Positions 23,214 through 31,779 of a stretch of DNA of 64,000 nt are shown piece after piece. Origin of the DNA: JAVBLP01 sp031553505 (lineage in GTDB: Bacteria > Elusimicrobiota > Endomicrobiia > Endomicrobiales > Endomicrobiaceae). The number at the start of each line of letters is the position of its first letter. Position 1 is the first letter of the stretch. A program made the translations under genes and the position numbers. The notes under the pieces were generated by a model. It saw only the letters and a list, made by a program, of their open reading frames with translations. It made no database searches and was not told the DNA's origin. The stretch spans positions 1-64,000 of the forward strand of contig JAVBLP010000022.1 in NCBI GenBank assembly GCA_031553505.1, in the 5' to 3' direction.

Positions 23214-23795
23214 ATGAATAAAAAATCCGCGGCGGTTTTAATTGCGATGCTTTGGGCTTTTCTCCCGAGCATTGTTTTTGCTCAAAAAAAGCCCATAGAC
23301 GTAAACTCCGCAAGCGATATAGCGGTGCTAAAAGCTGATGCTGAAAAAGGCGACAGGGGCGCGCAGTACGAGCTGAGCATGGTATATTCGTACAAGCAGG
23401 ATTTTAAAAATTCGCTGGAATGGCTTATAAAGTCCGCTGAAAACGGCTTCGCGAAAGCGCAGTATACGCTTGGAACCATCTATCAAAACGGCAATGAACA
23501 GGTTAGAAAAGATTCAGGCGCAGCCTTGAAATGGCTGACAAAATCGGCAGAAAGCGGATATGCGAAAGCGCAGTACTCTTTGGGCGAGTTATATTATAGC
23601 GGCAGCGAAACAGTAGAAAAAAATTATGATTCGGCCCTCAAATGGCTTAATGCCTCAAAAGAAAAAGGTTACAAGGCCGCTAAAGCGGACGAAATGATAG
23701 CGGATATTAACGGTAAAATCGAGGTTCTTAAAAAAGAGGAACCCAAAAAAAAGAAGAATAAAAAGGACAAAAAAAAGTCCTCAAAAAAAGCTTAA
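23214..23795 (+). CDS. Secreted Sel1-repeat protein
   Basis: The 193-residue product has a signal peptide (cleavage near VFAQ-K). It then carries about three to four Sel1-like repeats of 36 residues (DRGAQYELSMVYSY, AKAQYTLGTIYQNG, AKAQYSLGELYYSG) and a highly basic lysine tail (about 172-193). Sel1 repeats are protein-interaction solenoids; no enzyme activity is expected. It sits between argC and argJ with gaps of only 6 and 21 bp, an unexpected place for a periplasmic protein. Confidence 0.85.
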   Translation: MNKKSAAVLIAMLWAFLPSIVFAQKKPIDVNSASDIAVLKADAEKGDRGAQYELSMVYSYKQDFKNSLEWLIKSAENGFAKAQYTLGTIYQNGNEQVRKDSGAALKWLTKSAESGYAKAQYSLGELYYSGSETVEKNYDSALKWLNASKEKGYKAAKADEMIADINGKIEVLKKEEPKKKKNKKDKKKSSKKA

Positions 23796-23816
23796 AAATA
23801 TTTCAGGAGAAGGAAA

Positions 23817-25013
23817 ATGCTTCCAAAAGGTTTTAAAGTAGGCGGGATACGCAGCGGGATATCAAAAAAAGAAGGAAAAAAAGATCTGGCTTTATTTATT
23901 TCCGAAGTTGAGGCAAACGCCGCGGGAATGTTTACAAAAAGCGTTGTTAAAGCGGCTCCCGTATTGGTTGATATAGACAGAATGAAGAAAGGCGGCAAAT
24001 TTTCCGCAGTTATAGCCAACTCCGGCTGCGCCAATGCCTGTACCGGCAGCAAAGGCAAGAAAGACGCCGTTGAAATATGTGAAGATACCGAAAAAACTTT
24101 CGGCCTTGAGAAAAATTCAGTATTATGCGCCTCTACGGGCGTTATCGGGCAGTATATAAATATGCCACAGGCAAAAAACGGCGTTAAACTTTTAAAGAAC
24201 GCTTTAGGCGTTTCAGCTAAAAATGAAGATGAAGCTGTTCTTGCAATAATGACTACCGATACGTTTAAAAAGACGGCTTTCAGGAAAGTTAAAACCGCAA
24301 AAGGCGAAATAAGAATATGGGGATGCGTTAAAGGCGCGGGTATGATACACCCCAATATGCAGGGATTGCACGCTACGATGCTTTCATTTATTTTAACGGA
24401 CGCGGCGGTTGAAAGCAAAACATTACAGAAAATGCTTGAAAAATCGGCAGACCAGTCTTTCCACTGCGTTTCAGTGGACGGCGACACTTCCACAAACGAC
24501 ACGGTTATAGTTTTGGCAAACGGGCAAAGCGGCACAGGTAAACTTTCAAAATCTGATTTTGAAAAATTTTCCGGAGCCTTTGACGAAGTTACGCTTGAGC
24601 TTGCCAAAAAGATAGCCAAAGACGGCGAAGGCGCCACAAAATTTGTCGAAATAGAAATTAAAAACGCTAAAACTAAAAATGACGCAAAAGTTATAGCCGC
24701 TACTATCGCCACATCGCCTTTGTTTAAAACGGCCGTTTTTGGCGCAGACGCAAACTGGGGCAGGGTAATCGCGGCGGCAGGAAGAGCCGGCGTAAATTTT
24801 AATCCTGATAAAACAGACATATATATGGGCGGGATACATACGTTTAAAAACGGGCTGGTATTAAATTTTTCCGAAAAAGAAGCAAAAAAAGCCCTTTTGA
24901 AAAAAGAAGTTAAGGTTGTTTTGGATTTACACGCAGGTAAGGAAAGCTCTAAGTATTATACGTGCGACTTTTCGTACGACTATGTTAAAATAAACGGCGA
25001 CTACCGCAGTTGA
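23817..25013 (+). CDS. argJ: Ornithine acetyltransferase / amino-acid acetyltransferase (ArgJ)
   Basis: ArgJ transfers the acetyl group from N-acetylornithine to glutamate, so arginine synthesis runs as a cycle. The 398-residue product matches over its whole length: LPKGFKVGGIRSGI at the start, IANSGCANACTG, KGAGMIHPNM, FHCVSVDGDTSTNDT and the C-terminal CDFSYDYVKING. The precursor normally cleaves itself before the Thr of an NM-ATML motif. Here four extra residues (QGLH) separate NM from ATML; the nucleophile would be Thr187. An AGGAGAAGG site precedes the ATG. Confidence 0.95.
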   Translation: MLPKGFKVGGIRSGISKKEGKKDLALFISEVEANAAGMFTKSVVKAAPVLVDIDRMKKGGKFSAVIANSGCANACTGSKGKKDAVEICEDTEKTFGLEKNSVLCASTGVIGQYINMPQAKNGVKLLKNALGVSAKNEDEAVLAIMTTDTFKKTAFRKVKTAKGEIRIWGCVKGAGMIHPNMQGLHATMLSFILTDAAVESKTLQKMLEKSADQSFHCVSVDGDTSTNDTVIVLANGQSGTGKLSKSDFEKFSGAFDEVTLELAKKIAKDGEGATKFVEIEIKNAKTKNDAKVIAATIATSPLFKTAVFGADANWGRVIAAAGRAGVNFNPDKTDIYMGGIHTFKNGLVLNFSEKEAKKALLKKEVKVVLDLHAGKESSKYYTCDFSYDYVKINGDYRS

Positions 25014-25115
25014 GCGCTCGCATTTTGAGTTGATACTTCTTCAGTACCAAGCTCATTTACCTGTGCAATTGTAAACTTCGCTTAGCTCTTCATCGCCTAA
25101 ACTCAAAATGCTTTG
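25014..25115. repeat. Inverted repeat after argJ
   Basis: GCATTTTGAGTT at 25020-25031 is the exact complement of AACTCAAAATGC at 25100-25111, with further imperfect pairing outside (GCGC). The 68-base interior has no coding signal and the downstream side lacks a T tract, so a small palindromic element is more likely than a terminator. The 186-bp gap before tsaC holds nothing else that I can identify. Confidence 0.5.
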
Positions 25116-25199
25116 CGCTGAATAAATATGGAAATATAAATTTTAAAGCCTGAAAGACAAAGAATTTCCAAAGATAAAAACAATAAACAGAGATATAAA

Positions 25200-25817
25200 A
25201 TGTCAAAAAAGGCAGTGAAAATATCGTTAAAAGACAAGGACGCGCATAAAACGGCTGCGGAAATTATAAAAAACGGCGGAGTGGCGGTTGTGCCTACGGA
25301 AACCGTTTACGGTTTCGCGGTTGACGCGTTTAATCTTGAAGCGCAAAAAAAAGTTTATGCGATTAAGGGCAGAAGCTATAAAAAACCTCTTGTTATAATG
25401 ACTCCGGACATAAAAGCGGTAAGCATTCTTGTGGATATACCAAAGAAAGCTTTGGTTATAGCCAAAAAATTTTGGCCTGGCCAGCTTACTCTTATTTTTC
25501 CTACAACGGAGCTCGGGAAGATACTCTCCGGCGGAAGGGATAACCTCGGCGTAAGAATTCCCGATCATGAGTTTATGCTTAAACTTTTAAAAGAAACCGG
25601 AAAGCCGCTTATGACGACCTCTGTAAACGTTTCAAGCAAGAAGAGCGCTAAGAGCTTTAATGACGCTCTTGAATTTGAAGATAAAGCCGATATAATGGTT
25701 GACGGCGGCAATTGCAAATTTTCCTTTGAATCTACCGTCATAGATATGGTAAAATTCCCGTACATCGTTATAAGAAAAGGCTGCCTTGATACCAATGAAA
25801 TATTAAAATACATATAG
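25200..25817 (+). CDS. tsaC: Threonylcarbamoyl-AMP synthase (TsaC/Sua5/YrdC family)
   Basis: This enzyme makes threonylcarbamoyl-AMP for the t6A37 modification of tRNAs that read ANN codons. The 205-residue product has the YrdC fold: AAEIIKNGGVAVVPTETVYG, KGRSYKKPLVIM, KKFWPGQLTLIF, LGVRIPDHEFM and TTSVNVSSKKSAKSF. Its length is that of the short, single-domain form without the Sua5 C-terminal domain. glyA begins 9 bp downstream, so these are an operon. Confidence 0.94.
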   Translation: MSKKAVKISLKDKDAHKTAAEIIKNGGVAVVPTETVYGFAVDAFNLEAQKKVYAIKGRSYKKPLVIMTPDIKAVSILVDIPKKALVIAKKFWPGQLTLIFPTTELGKILSGGRDNLGVRIPDHEFMLKLLKETGKPLMTTSVNVSSKKSAKSFNDALEFEDKADIMVDGGNCKFSFESTVIDMVKFPYIVIRKGCLDTNEILKYI

Positions 25818-25826
25818 GAGCAGAAC

Positions 25827-27077
25827 ATGGAAAATTTAAAGAAGACTGATTCAGAAATTTATGGCGTTATGGTTAAAGAACTTAACAGGCAGAAAGAAAC
25901 TATCGAGCTTATAGCTTCCGAAAACATCGTGTCACAGGCCGTGATGGAAGCGCAGGGCTCATGCCTGACAAATAAATACGCCGAAGGATACCCCGGAAAA
26001 AGGTATTACGGCGGCTGTGAATTTGTGGACGTTGCGGAAACCGTCGCTATAGAAAGGGCGAAAAAGCTGTTTAACGCTAATTTTGCCAATGTGCAGCCTC
26101 ATTCCGGCGCGCAGGCGAATTTGGCAGTTTTGCTAGCCCTTGTAAAACCCGGCGACACGCTTATGGGTTTAAACCTTTCGCACGGCGGGCATTTAACGCA
26201 CGGCAACCCTTTTAACGTTTCGGGAAAGTGGTTTAACATAGTGTCTTATTCCGTTGACGAAAAAACAGGGCTTGTTAATTATGAAGAAATAGAAAAACTT
26301 GCCAAAGAACATAAGCCGAAACTTATAATCAGCGGCGCAAGCGCGTATTCAAGGGTATGGGATTGGAAAAAAATCGGAGGAATCGCAAAAAACGCAGAGG
26401 CTTTTCATATGTGCGATATGGCTCATTACGCGGGGCTTATAGCCGCCGGCGTTTACCCTTCCCCGATGGAGCATGCCGACATAGTAACAACGACAACGCA
26501 TAAAACTTTGCGCGGCCCGCGCGGCGGGATGATTCTTACAAACAGCGAAGAGCTCGCGAAAAAAATAAATTCAGCCGTTTTCCCGGGAGAACAGGGCGGG
26601 CCTTTAATGCACGTTATAGCGGCAAAAGCCGTAGCTTTCGGAGAAGCTTTGAAGCCTGAATTCAAAGAATACCAGAAGCAGGTTCTTGCAAACGCGAAGA
26701 AAATGTCCGAAACTATCGAAAAAGGCGGTTTGAAAATAGTTTCCGGCGGAACAGACTCTCATTTGTTTTTGGTTGATTTAAGGCCGTTAAACGTTAAAGG
26801 CAAAGACGCGCAGGAAGCGCTCGAAAAAGCCGGTATTACTTTAAATAAAAACGGAATTCCTTATGATCCGGAAAAGCCGGCTATAACTTCCGGAATCAGA
26901 ATCGGTTCCCCTGCCGTAACCACAAGAGGCATGAAAGAAGCTGAAATGGTTAAAATCGGCGAAGCGGTGGTAAAAGTCATGAAAAATATCAGCGATGAAA
27001 AAGTTATCGCGGAAGTTAAAACCGAAATGGCAAAACTTTGCAAAGATTTTCCTATATACCAAAATTTACAGTATTAA
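25827..27077 (+). CDS. glyA: Serine hydroxymethyltransferase
   Basis: GlyA interconverts serine and glycine while loading tetrahydrofolate with one-carbon units, using PLP. The 416-residue product has the expected ELIASENIVSQAVMEA start, YAEGYPGKRYYGGCE, and the PLP-lysine in TTTTHKTLRGPRGG. A TAGGAG site lies before the ATG. Downstream the RlmI-like gene starts 7 bp after the stop. GlyA and the metF-like enzyme at 4357-5214 are the two one-carbon enzymes in this window. Confidence 0.98.
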   Translation: MENLKKTDSEIYGVMVKELNRQKETIELIASENIVSQAVMEAQGSCLTNKYAEGYPGKRYYGGCEFVDVAETVAIERAKKLFNANFANVQPHSGAQANLAVLLALVKPGDTLMGLNLSHGGHLTHGNPFNVSGKWFNIVSYSVDEKTGLVNYEEIEKLAKEHKPKLIISGASAYSRVWDWKKIGGIAKNAEAFHMCDMAHYAGLIAAGVYPSPMEHADIVTTTTHKTLRGPRGGMILTNSEELAKKINSAVFPGEQGGPLMHVIAAKAVAFGEALKPEFKEYQKQVLANAKKMSETIEKGGLKIVSGGTDSHLFLVDLRPLNVKGKDAQEALEKAGITLNKNGIPYDPEKPAITSGIRIGSPAVTTRGMKEAEMVKIGEAVVKVMKNISDEKVIAEVKTEMAKLCKDFPIYQNLQY

Positions 27078-27084
27078 GGGCAAA

Positions 27085-28251
27085 ATGAAAGTAATTTTAA
27101 AAGCAGGCGAAGGCAAAAGAATTAAAAATGGGCATAAATGGGTTTTTTCCAACGAAATAAAGCAGGTGGAAGGAAGCCCCAAAGCCGGCGATAAGGTTTT
27201 ACTTTATGATAACGCAGGGGCGCTTATAGGGTCCGGGTTTTATAATCCGCGCTCGCTGATCGCTTTCAGGCTTGTAAGCAATAAAGATGAAATTTTTAAC
27301 GTGCCTTTCTGGCAGGAAAGGGTAGAAGCGGCAAAGCGGCTAAGGGAAAACGTGTATCCTTCCGAAACATCTTACAGGGCGGTATTCGGCGAATCTGACG
27401 ATATGCCCGGCGTGATTTTGGATAAATACGGCGACTATCTTTGCGCGCAGTTTGTTTCCGCCGGAGCCGAAAAAGAAAAGGCAAATATTCTGGAAGCGGC
27501 AAAAGCCGTTTTTTCTCCGAAAGGCATATTTGTAAGAAATGACGCGTCTTTAAGGAAACTTGAAGGTTTAAACGCTGAAAATGAAATTTATTTTGGCGAT
27601 ATTGCGGAAGATATAATAATTACCGAGAACGGCGTAAAATTTTATGCCGACATAATAAACGGGCAAAAAACAGGTTTTTTCTTTGACCAGCGTGATAACA
27701 GGAAAAAGCTTGCCGCTTACGCGAAAGGCAAAAAAGTTTTGGACTGCTACTGCCATACGGGGGCATTCGGCATTTATGCCAAAACCGCTGGGGCGAAAGA
27801 AGTTGTTTTTGTGGATTCTTCAAGGCCCGCCCTTGAAACCGCTGAAAAAAACTATGCTTTAAACGGCTTTAAAGAGTTTAACGGATTGGAAGCCGACGCT
27901 TTGGACTATCTGCAGTCCGCCGAAGCAAAAGCGGAAAAGTACGATATTTTAAGCATTGATCCGCCGGGGCTTATAAAAAGCAGAAAGGACTTTAACGCAG
28001 GCTTTAAACATTATGTAAAAGTTAACGAAGCCGCTTTGAAACTTGCTAAAAAAGGCGCGCTTATCGCGACATCTTCATGTTCGCATCATTTAAGTTTTAA
28101 GGATTTTAAGGATGTTATCGGCCAGGCAGCGGCAAAAGCCAAAAGAGAGGTCGTAATAATTGAATACGGCTTTCAGTCTAAAGACCATCCTGTTTTGGCA
28201 TCAATGCAAGAGACAGAATATTTAAATTTTGCTATTATATTGGTCAAATAA
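27085..28251 (+). CDS. Class I SAM-dependent rRNA methyltransferase, RlmI/RlmK family
   Basis: The 388-residue product begins with a PUA domain (about 1-75, KAGEGKRIKNGHKWVFSNEI), then a central RlmI-type domain and a C-terminal Rossmann methyltransferase (about 190-388). SAM-binding elements are VLDCYCHTGAFGIYA and VFVDSS, and the catalytic loop is DPPGL. RlmI methylates C5 of C1962 in 23S rRNA; family membership is clear but the exact base is inferred. The ATG at 27085 follows the glyA stop with a TAAGGG site. The reading frame continues upstream within glyA but that part is not homologous. Confidence 0.9.
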   Translation: MKVILKAGEGKRIKNGHKWVFSNEIKQVEGSPKAGDKVLLYDNAGALIGSGFYNPRSLIAFRLVSNKDEIFNVPFWQERVEAAKRLRENVYPSETSYRAVFGESDDMPGVILDKYGDYLCAQFVSAGAEKEKANILEAAKAVFSPKGIFVRNDASLRKLEGLNAENEIYFGDIAEDIIITENGVKFYADIINGQKTGFFFDQRDNRKKLAAYAKGKKVLDCYCHTGAFGIYAKTAGAKEVVFVDSSRPALETAEKNYALNGFKEFNGLEADALDYLQSAEAKAEKYDILSIDPPGLIKSRKDFNAGFKHYVKVNEAALKLAKKGALIATSSCSHHLSFKDFKDVIGQAAAKAKREVVIIEYGFQSKDHPVLASMQETEYLNFAIILVK

Positions 28252-29406
28252 ATGGACAAGATGAAAAAAACTCTTACAACCGCTTTTATTATTCTGCTAT
28301 CTGTGTCGGGCCTTTTATTTGGCGCGACGGAGTTTTTTAGTGCTGTAAGCCTTAAGCCAAGATCTACCCTCAGAAACATATCTAAAGAAAGCGACAAAAT
28401 ATTCCAGCACGGAAACGAACTTTTCATAGCAAAAAAATTTGACAAAGCCATCCAGCAGTATGATGAGGTGTTAAAACTCGATAAAGATTATATTGACGCC
28501 TACTTTAACAGGGGCGTATCATACATGAACATCTGGAAGTACGATTTGGCGGTCAACGATTTTGACGTTGTGTTAAGCCGTAACAAAAAAGACGTCGACG
28601 CCTACTACAATAAAGGTTTTTCGCTGCTGTCTTTAAAACATAATAAAGAAGCTGCCGAAGTGTTTAATATGTGCATAAGGCTGGAGCCCAATGAAAAAGA
28701 AGGCTACTACTGGAGAGGGCTTGCTTATTATTTTCAGGATAAATATGAAGACGCCGAAGAATCTTTTGACAAAGCAATCAGCTTTGACGTCACCTATTCA
28801 AGCGCTTATTATAATAAAGGCCTTTGCCTTATAGGAATGAGAGAGTACCGCGAAGCCATAAAGGCTTTTGACAAAGTTATTTCGCTGCAGCCGGACAATA
28901 CCGCGTATTACCAGAAAGGCTACGCGCTTTTTAATATCGGCGAATATGCGGAAGCGATTAAATCGTTTGACGAAATTATTAAGATGAGCAAAGACGATAA
29001 AGAGGCTTACTACGCTAAAGGCGTCGCTTTAAGCAACCTTCAAAGATATGACGAATCCGTAAAATCTTTTGACAGAGTGATAAAACTTGACGAAAATTAT
29101 ACCGAAGCCTACTACGCCAGGGGCGTGGCTTTATACAAAATGAATAATTATAAAGAAGCGCTGAACTCATTTAATAAATACATATTTTTAGAACAGGGAA
29201 ATAAGGAAGCGTATTACGCGAGAGGCCTTTTGCTGTATAATTTAGGCAGGCTGGAAGAAGCTCTTGATTCTTTTGATAAAGCGATAGCGCTTGACCCTGA
29301 ATTTAAAGATGCCTACAACAATAAGGGCGTAGTGCTTTTGGCATTGGGCAGGAAAGCCGAAGCGAATACCGTTCTAAACAAAGCGGACGAGCTTGTCGCA
29401 AAGTAA
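28252..29406 (+). CDS. Secreted or membrane-anchored TPR-repeat protein
   Basis: The 384-residue product has an N-terminal hydrophobic segment (about 7-25; cleavage near LFGA possible). About nine to ten tandem tetratricopeptide repeats follow, each with the A-Y-Y-x-K/R-G ... A-x-x-x-F-D-x-x-I pattern, from residue 48 to the end. TPRs form a superhelix for protein binding. The start ATG immediately follows the TAA of the methyltransferase gene with no gap, suggesting coupling. Partner unknown. No terminator is obvious in the 160 bp before the convergent SulP gene. Confidence 0.9.
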   Translation: MDKMKKTLTTAFIILLSVSGLLFGATEFFSAVSLKPRSTLRNISKESDKIFQHGNELFIAKKFDKAIQQYDEVLKLDKDYIDAYFNRGVSYMNIWKYDLAVNDFDVVLSRNKKDVDAYYNKGFSLLSLKHNKEAAEVFNMCIRLEPNEKEGYYWRGLAYYFQDKYEDAEESFDKAISFDVTYSSAYYNKGLCLIGMREYREAIKAFDKVISLQPDNTAYYQKGYALFNIGEYAEAIKSFDEIIKMSKDDKEAYYAKGVALSNLQRYDESVKSFDRVIKLDENYTEAYYARGVALYKMNNYKEALNSFNKYIFLEQGNKEAYYARGLLLYNLGRLEEALDSFDKAIALDPEFKDAYNNKGVVLLALGRKAEANTVLNKADELVAK

Positions 29407-29567
29407 AAACCAGTCTTTTGCCGTCCAAAACTCCGGAATTTATTAAGATACCTTCAGAAAAGACAAACAAAACCAAAGAATTTCCGTGCCGGATTTATTT
29501 TAGCGGACGTGTTTAGGCCCCGAAACGGAGTTTGAGATGGCAAATATGTTTTAAAAGTGTTTTTCTC

Positions 29568-31247
29568 TTATGAAGGCTTATTGTGCGCTTCTTCGTCATT
29601 TATAAACTTTTCCGCTTTTTTTAAAGCATTATCAATATTCATCGCGAAGTTTTCTTTCCCTAAAATTTCTATAAACCCGTAGTTTTTTAAGACCTTTAAC
29701 GGCTGCTTCTGGATTTGGCATAAAATAAGCCTTGTGTTTGTCGCGACGCATTTTCTATATATTTTATATAAAGCGTGGTAGCCGGATGCGTCCATTGCCG
29801 GCACTTTTCTCATTCTTAATATGATAATTTTGCACTCTTTGATTTTTTCCATGTGCTCCACAAAGGTGCTTGCCGCCCCGAAGAAAAACGGTCCGTTAAT
29901 TTCATAAACTACGACGTCTTTAATCTTCTTTTTGTTTTCAAGCTCGTTAATGTCTTCAATCCCTTCATATACTTCATCGGAATCGTCAATTTCGGCAATG
30001 TCGGACATTCTTTTCATAAACAAAAACGCCGCTAAAATCATGCCTATTTCTATCGCATAAACAAGGTCCACAAATACAGTTAGCGCAAAGGTTGTAAGCA
30101 GTATCAGCGTATCCGAAAAAGGCGCTTTAAGCATTTCCGAAAAAGATTTCCAGTCAAACATCTTATACGAGACAGTAAATAAAATCGCCGCAAGCGTTAC
30201 CATCGGTATCAGCGAAATATACTTCATGAACATAAGCATTATTATTAAAATAAAAACGGCGTGCGCCATGCCGGCTACAGGCGTTCTCCCGCCGTTATTT
30301 ACGTTTGCCGCGGTTCTTGCGATCGCGCCTGTCGCAGGTATCCCGCCGAATACCGAAGAGCCGATATTTGCTATGCCCTGCGCTATAAGTTCCGTGTTGG
30401 AATTATGTTTGCCGCCTATCATGCCGTCTGCAACTACCGCGGAAAGGAGCGATTCAATGCCGGAAAGCACCGCGATTGTCAAAGCCGGCTGGATCAGCTT
30501 TTTTATAATTTCAATGCTGAAAGCGGGCAGTTCCGGCGAAAAGGCCATTGAGCTCGTTATGTCACCGAAGTGGGAGTTTATCGTGTCTACGGGAAGCTTA
30601 AAAATTATAGTTATAAGCGTAGTAATCACTAAAGCCGCAAGCGGAGCCGGAAAAAATTTAAATCTTTTCGGATAAAAAATTAAAAGAAGAAGCGTGCCGG
30701 TACCCATAATAAGAGTTGCGGGGTTAAAAAGGTGCAGATTTATCAGGTACATTCCCCATTTTGCCGTAAATCCTGCCGGAATATCAACAAGGTTTAACCC
30801 AAAAAAATCATTGATTTGCGTTGAAAACAGAACAACGGCTATTCCGTTTGTAAATCCCGCTATTACAGGGTATGGTATGTATCTTATTATTTTGCCAAAC
30901 TTCAATATTCCCATCAAAATAAGAAAAACGCCTGCCATTGCCGTAGCGGTTATCAGCCCCGCCGTACCGTAAGAAGCGATAATGCCGTAAACTATTATTA
31001 CAAAAGCGCCGGTAGGGCCGCCTATCTGCACCCTGCTGCCGCCTAAAAAAGAAATTAGAAAGCCCGCGATTACCGCAGTTACCAGTCCTTTTCCCGGCAT
31101 AACTCCTGAAGCTATCGCGAGTGCGATAGATAGGGGTATTGCGATAAAAGCCACTATAAGGCCCGCGTTTAAATCAGCAAGGATTCTTTTGGGCGTAAAA
31201 AGCTGGGGTTCATTTTTTATTAGCGTAAATAGCTTTGGCTTAAACAT
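29568..31247 (-). CDS. SulP-family anion transporter with STAS domain
   Basis: The 559-residue protein has the SulP membrane domain (about 20-400): LNAGLIVAFIAIPLSIALAIASGV, GSRVQIGGPTGAFV as the substrate-site loop, and GGIPATGAIARTAANVNNGGRTP. The C-terminal cytosolic STAS domain (about 440-550) includes VVVYEINGPFFFGAAS and MRKVPAMDASGYHAL. Family members carry sulfate, bicarbonate or other anions; the substrate cannot be read here. It stands alone on the minus strand, divergent from queF. Confidence 0.93.
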   Translation of the reverse strand: MFKPKLFTLIKNEPQLFTPKRILADLNAGLIVAFIAIPLSIALAIASGVMPGKGLVTAVIAGFLISFLGGSRVQIGGPTGAFVIIVYGIIASYGTAGLITATAMAGVFLILMGILKFGKIIRYIPYPVIAGFTNGIAVVLFSTQINDFFGLNLVDIPAGFTAKWGMYLINLHLFNPATLIMGTGTLLLLIFYPKRFKFFPAPLAALVITTLITIIFKLPVDTINSHFGDITSSMAFSPELPAFSIEIIKKLIQPALTIAVLSGIESLLSAVVADGMIGGKHNSNTELIAQGIANIGSSVFGGIPATGAIARTAANVNNGGRTPVAGMAHAVFILIIMLMFMKYISLIPMVTLAAILFTVSYKMFDWKSFSEMLKAPFSDTLILLTTFALTVFVDLVYAIEIGMILAAFLFMKRMSDIAEIDDSDEVYEGIEDINELENKKKIKDVVVYEINGPFFFGAASTFVEHMEKIKECKIIILRMRKVPAMDASGYHALYKIYRKCVATNTRLILCQIQKQPLKVLKNYGFIEILGKENFAMNIDNALKKAEKFINDEEAHNKPS

Positions 31248-31306
31248 GTTTTTGCCTTTTTATTTAGAAAATTGAAAGTATTCTACATAAGAAAGCGGTT
31301 TTTAGC

Positions 31307-31331
31307 AAACATATAGCAAAAATGCTATAAT
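31307..31331 (+). promoter_or_regulatory. Putative queF promoter
   Basis: TATAAT at 31326-31331 lies about 30 bp upstream of the queF start; the -35 region is poor. The predicted leader is only about 26 bases, too short for a preQ1 riboswitch. Confidence 0.45.
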
Positions 31332-31363
31332 AATCAATGATTTTTAATACAAAAGAGGTTAAC

Positions 31364-31753
31364 ATGAAAACAAAAATGCCTGTTTTTGACAAAGTATCTC
31401 CGGAACTGCTTGAAGCAATGCCTTACCAGTACAAAGGCAAAGATATAAATGTATGCATTGAAACCGAGGAATTTACGTGCCTTTGCCCGTGGACAGGCCT
31501 TCCTGATTACGCTTACCTTGTCATAAATTATACGCCGGCTTCTTCCGTTGTCGAGCTAAAATCCCTTAAAATGTATCTGCAGACGTACAGAATGGTCGGC
31601 ATGGTTCACGAAAGCGTAGTTAATAAAATTATGGAAGACATTGTTAAAGCGATAAAACCGAAAAATATGACCGCGGAGCTTGAATTTGGCATAAGGGGCG
31701 GCATTACGACTACCGTAAGCGCCGAATATTACGCGAAAAAAATGAAAAAATAA
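31364..31753 (+). CDS. queF: NADPH-dependent 7-cyano-7-deazaguanine reductase QueF
   Basis: QueF reduces preQ0 to preQ1 in queuosine synthesis. The 129-residue product is the short, unimodular form. The catalytic cysteine is Cys41 in TCLCPWTGLPDYA with the partner Asp48, and the family motif ELKSLKMYL follows at about 68-76. The start is placed at 31364, behind a GAGG site; the frame continues 27 bases upstream to a GTG/ATG-like codon in the promoter region and is not used. No other queuosine genes are visible; murC starts 26 bp downstream. Confidence 0.95.
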   Translation: MKTKMPVFDKVSPELLEAMPYQYKGKDINVCIETEEFTCLCPWTGLPDYAYLVINYTPASSVVELKSLKMYLQTYRMVGMVHESVVNKIMEDIVKAIKPKNMTAELEFGIRGGITTTVSAEYYAKKMKK

Positions 31754-31779
31754 GATTTGGCGTCAGCGGAGAAAAAAAA

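Noticed and set aside
29407..29567. Terminator between the TPR and SulP genes
   Set aside because: Only short, imperfect complementarities were found, with no T tract in either direction.
31248..31363. Possible preQ1 riboswitch before queF
   Set aside because: The predicted leader after the TATAAT box is about 26 bases and lacks the preQ1 aptamer hairpin and A-rich tail.
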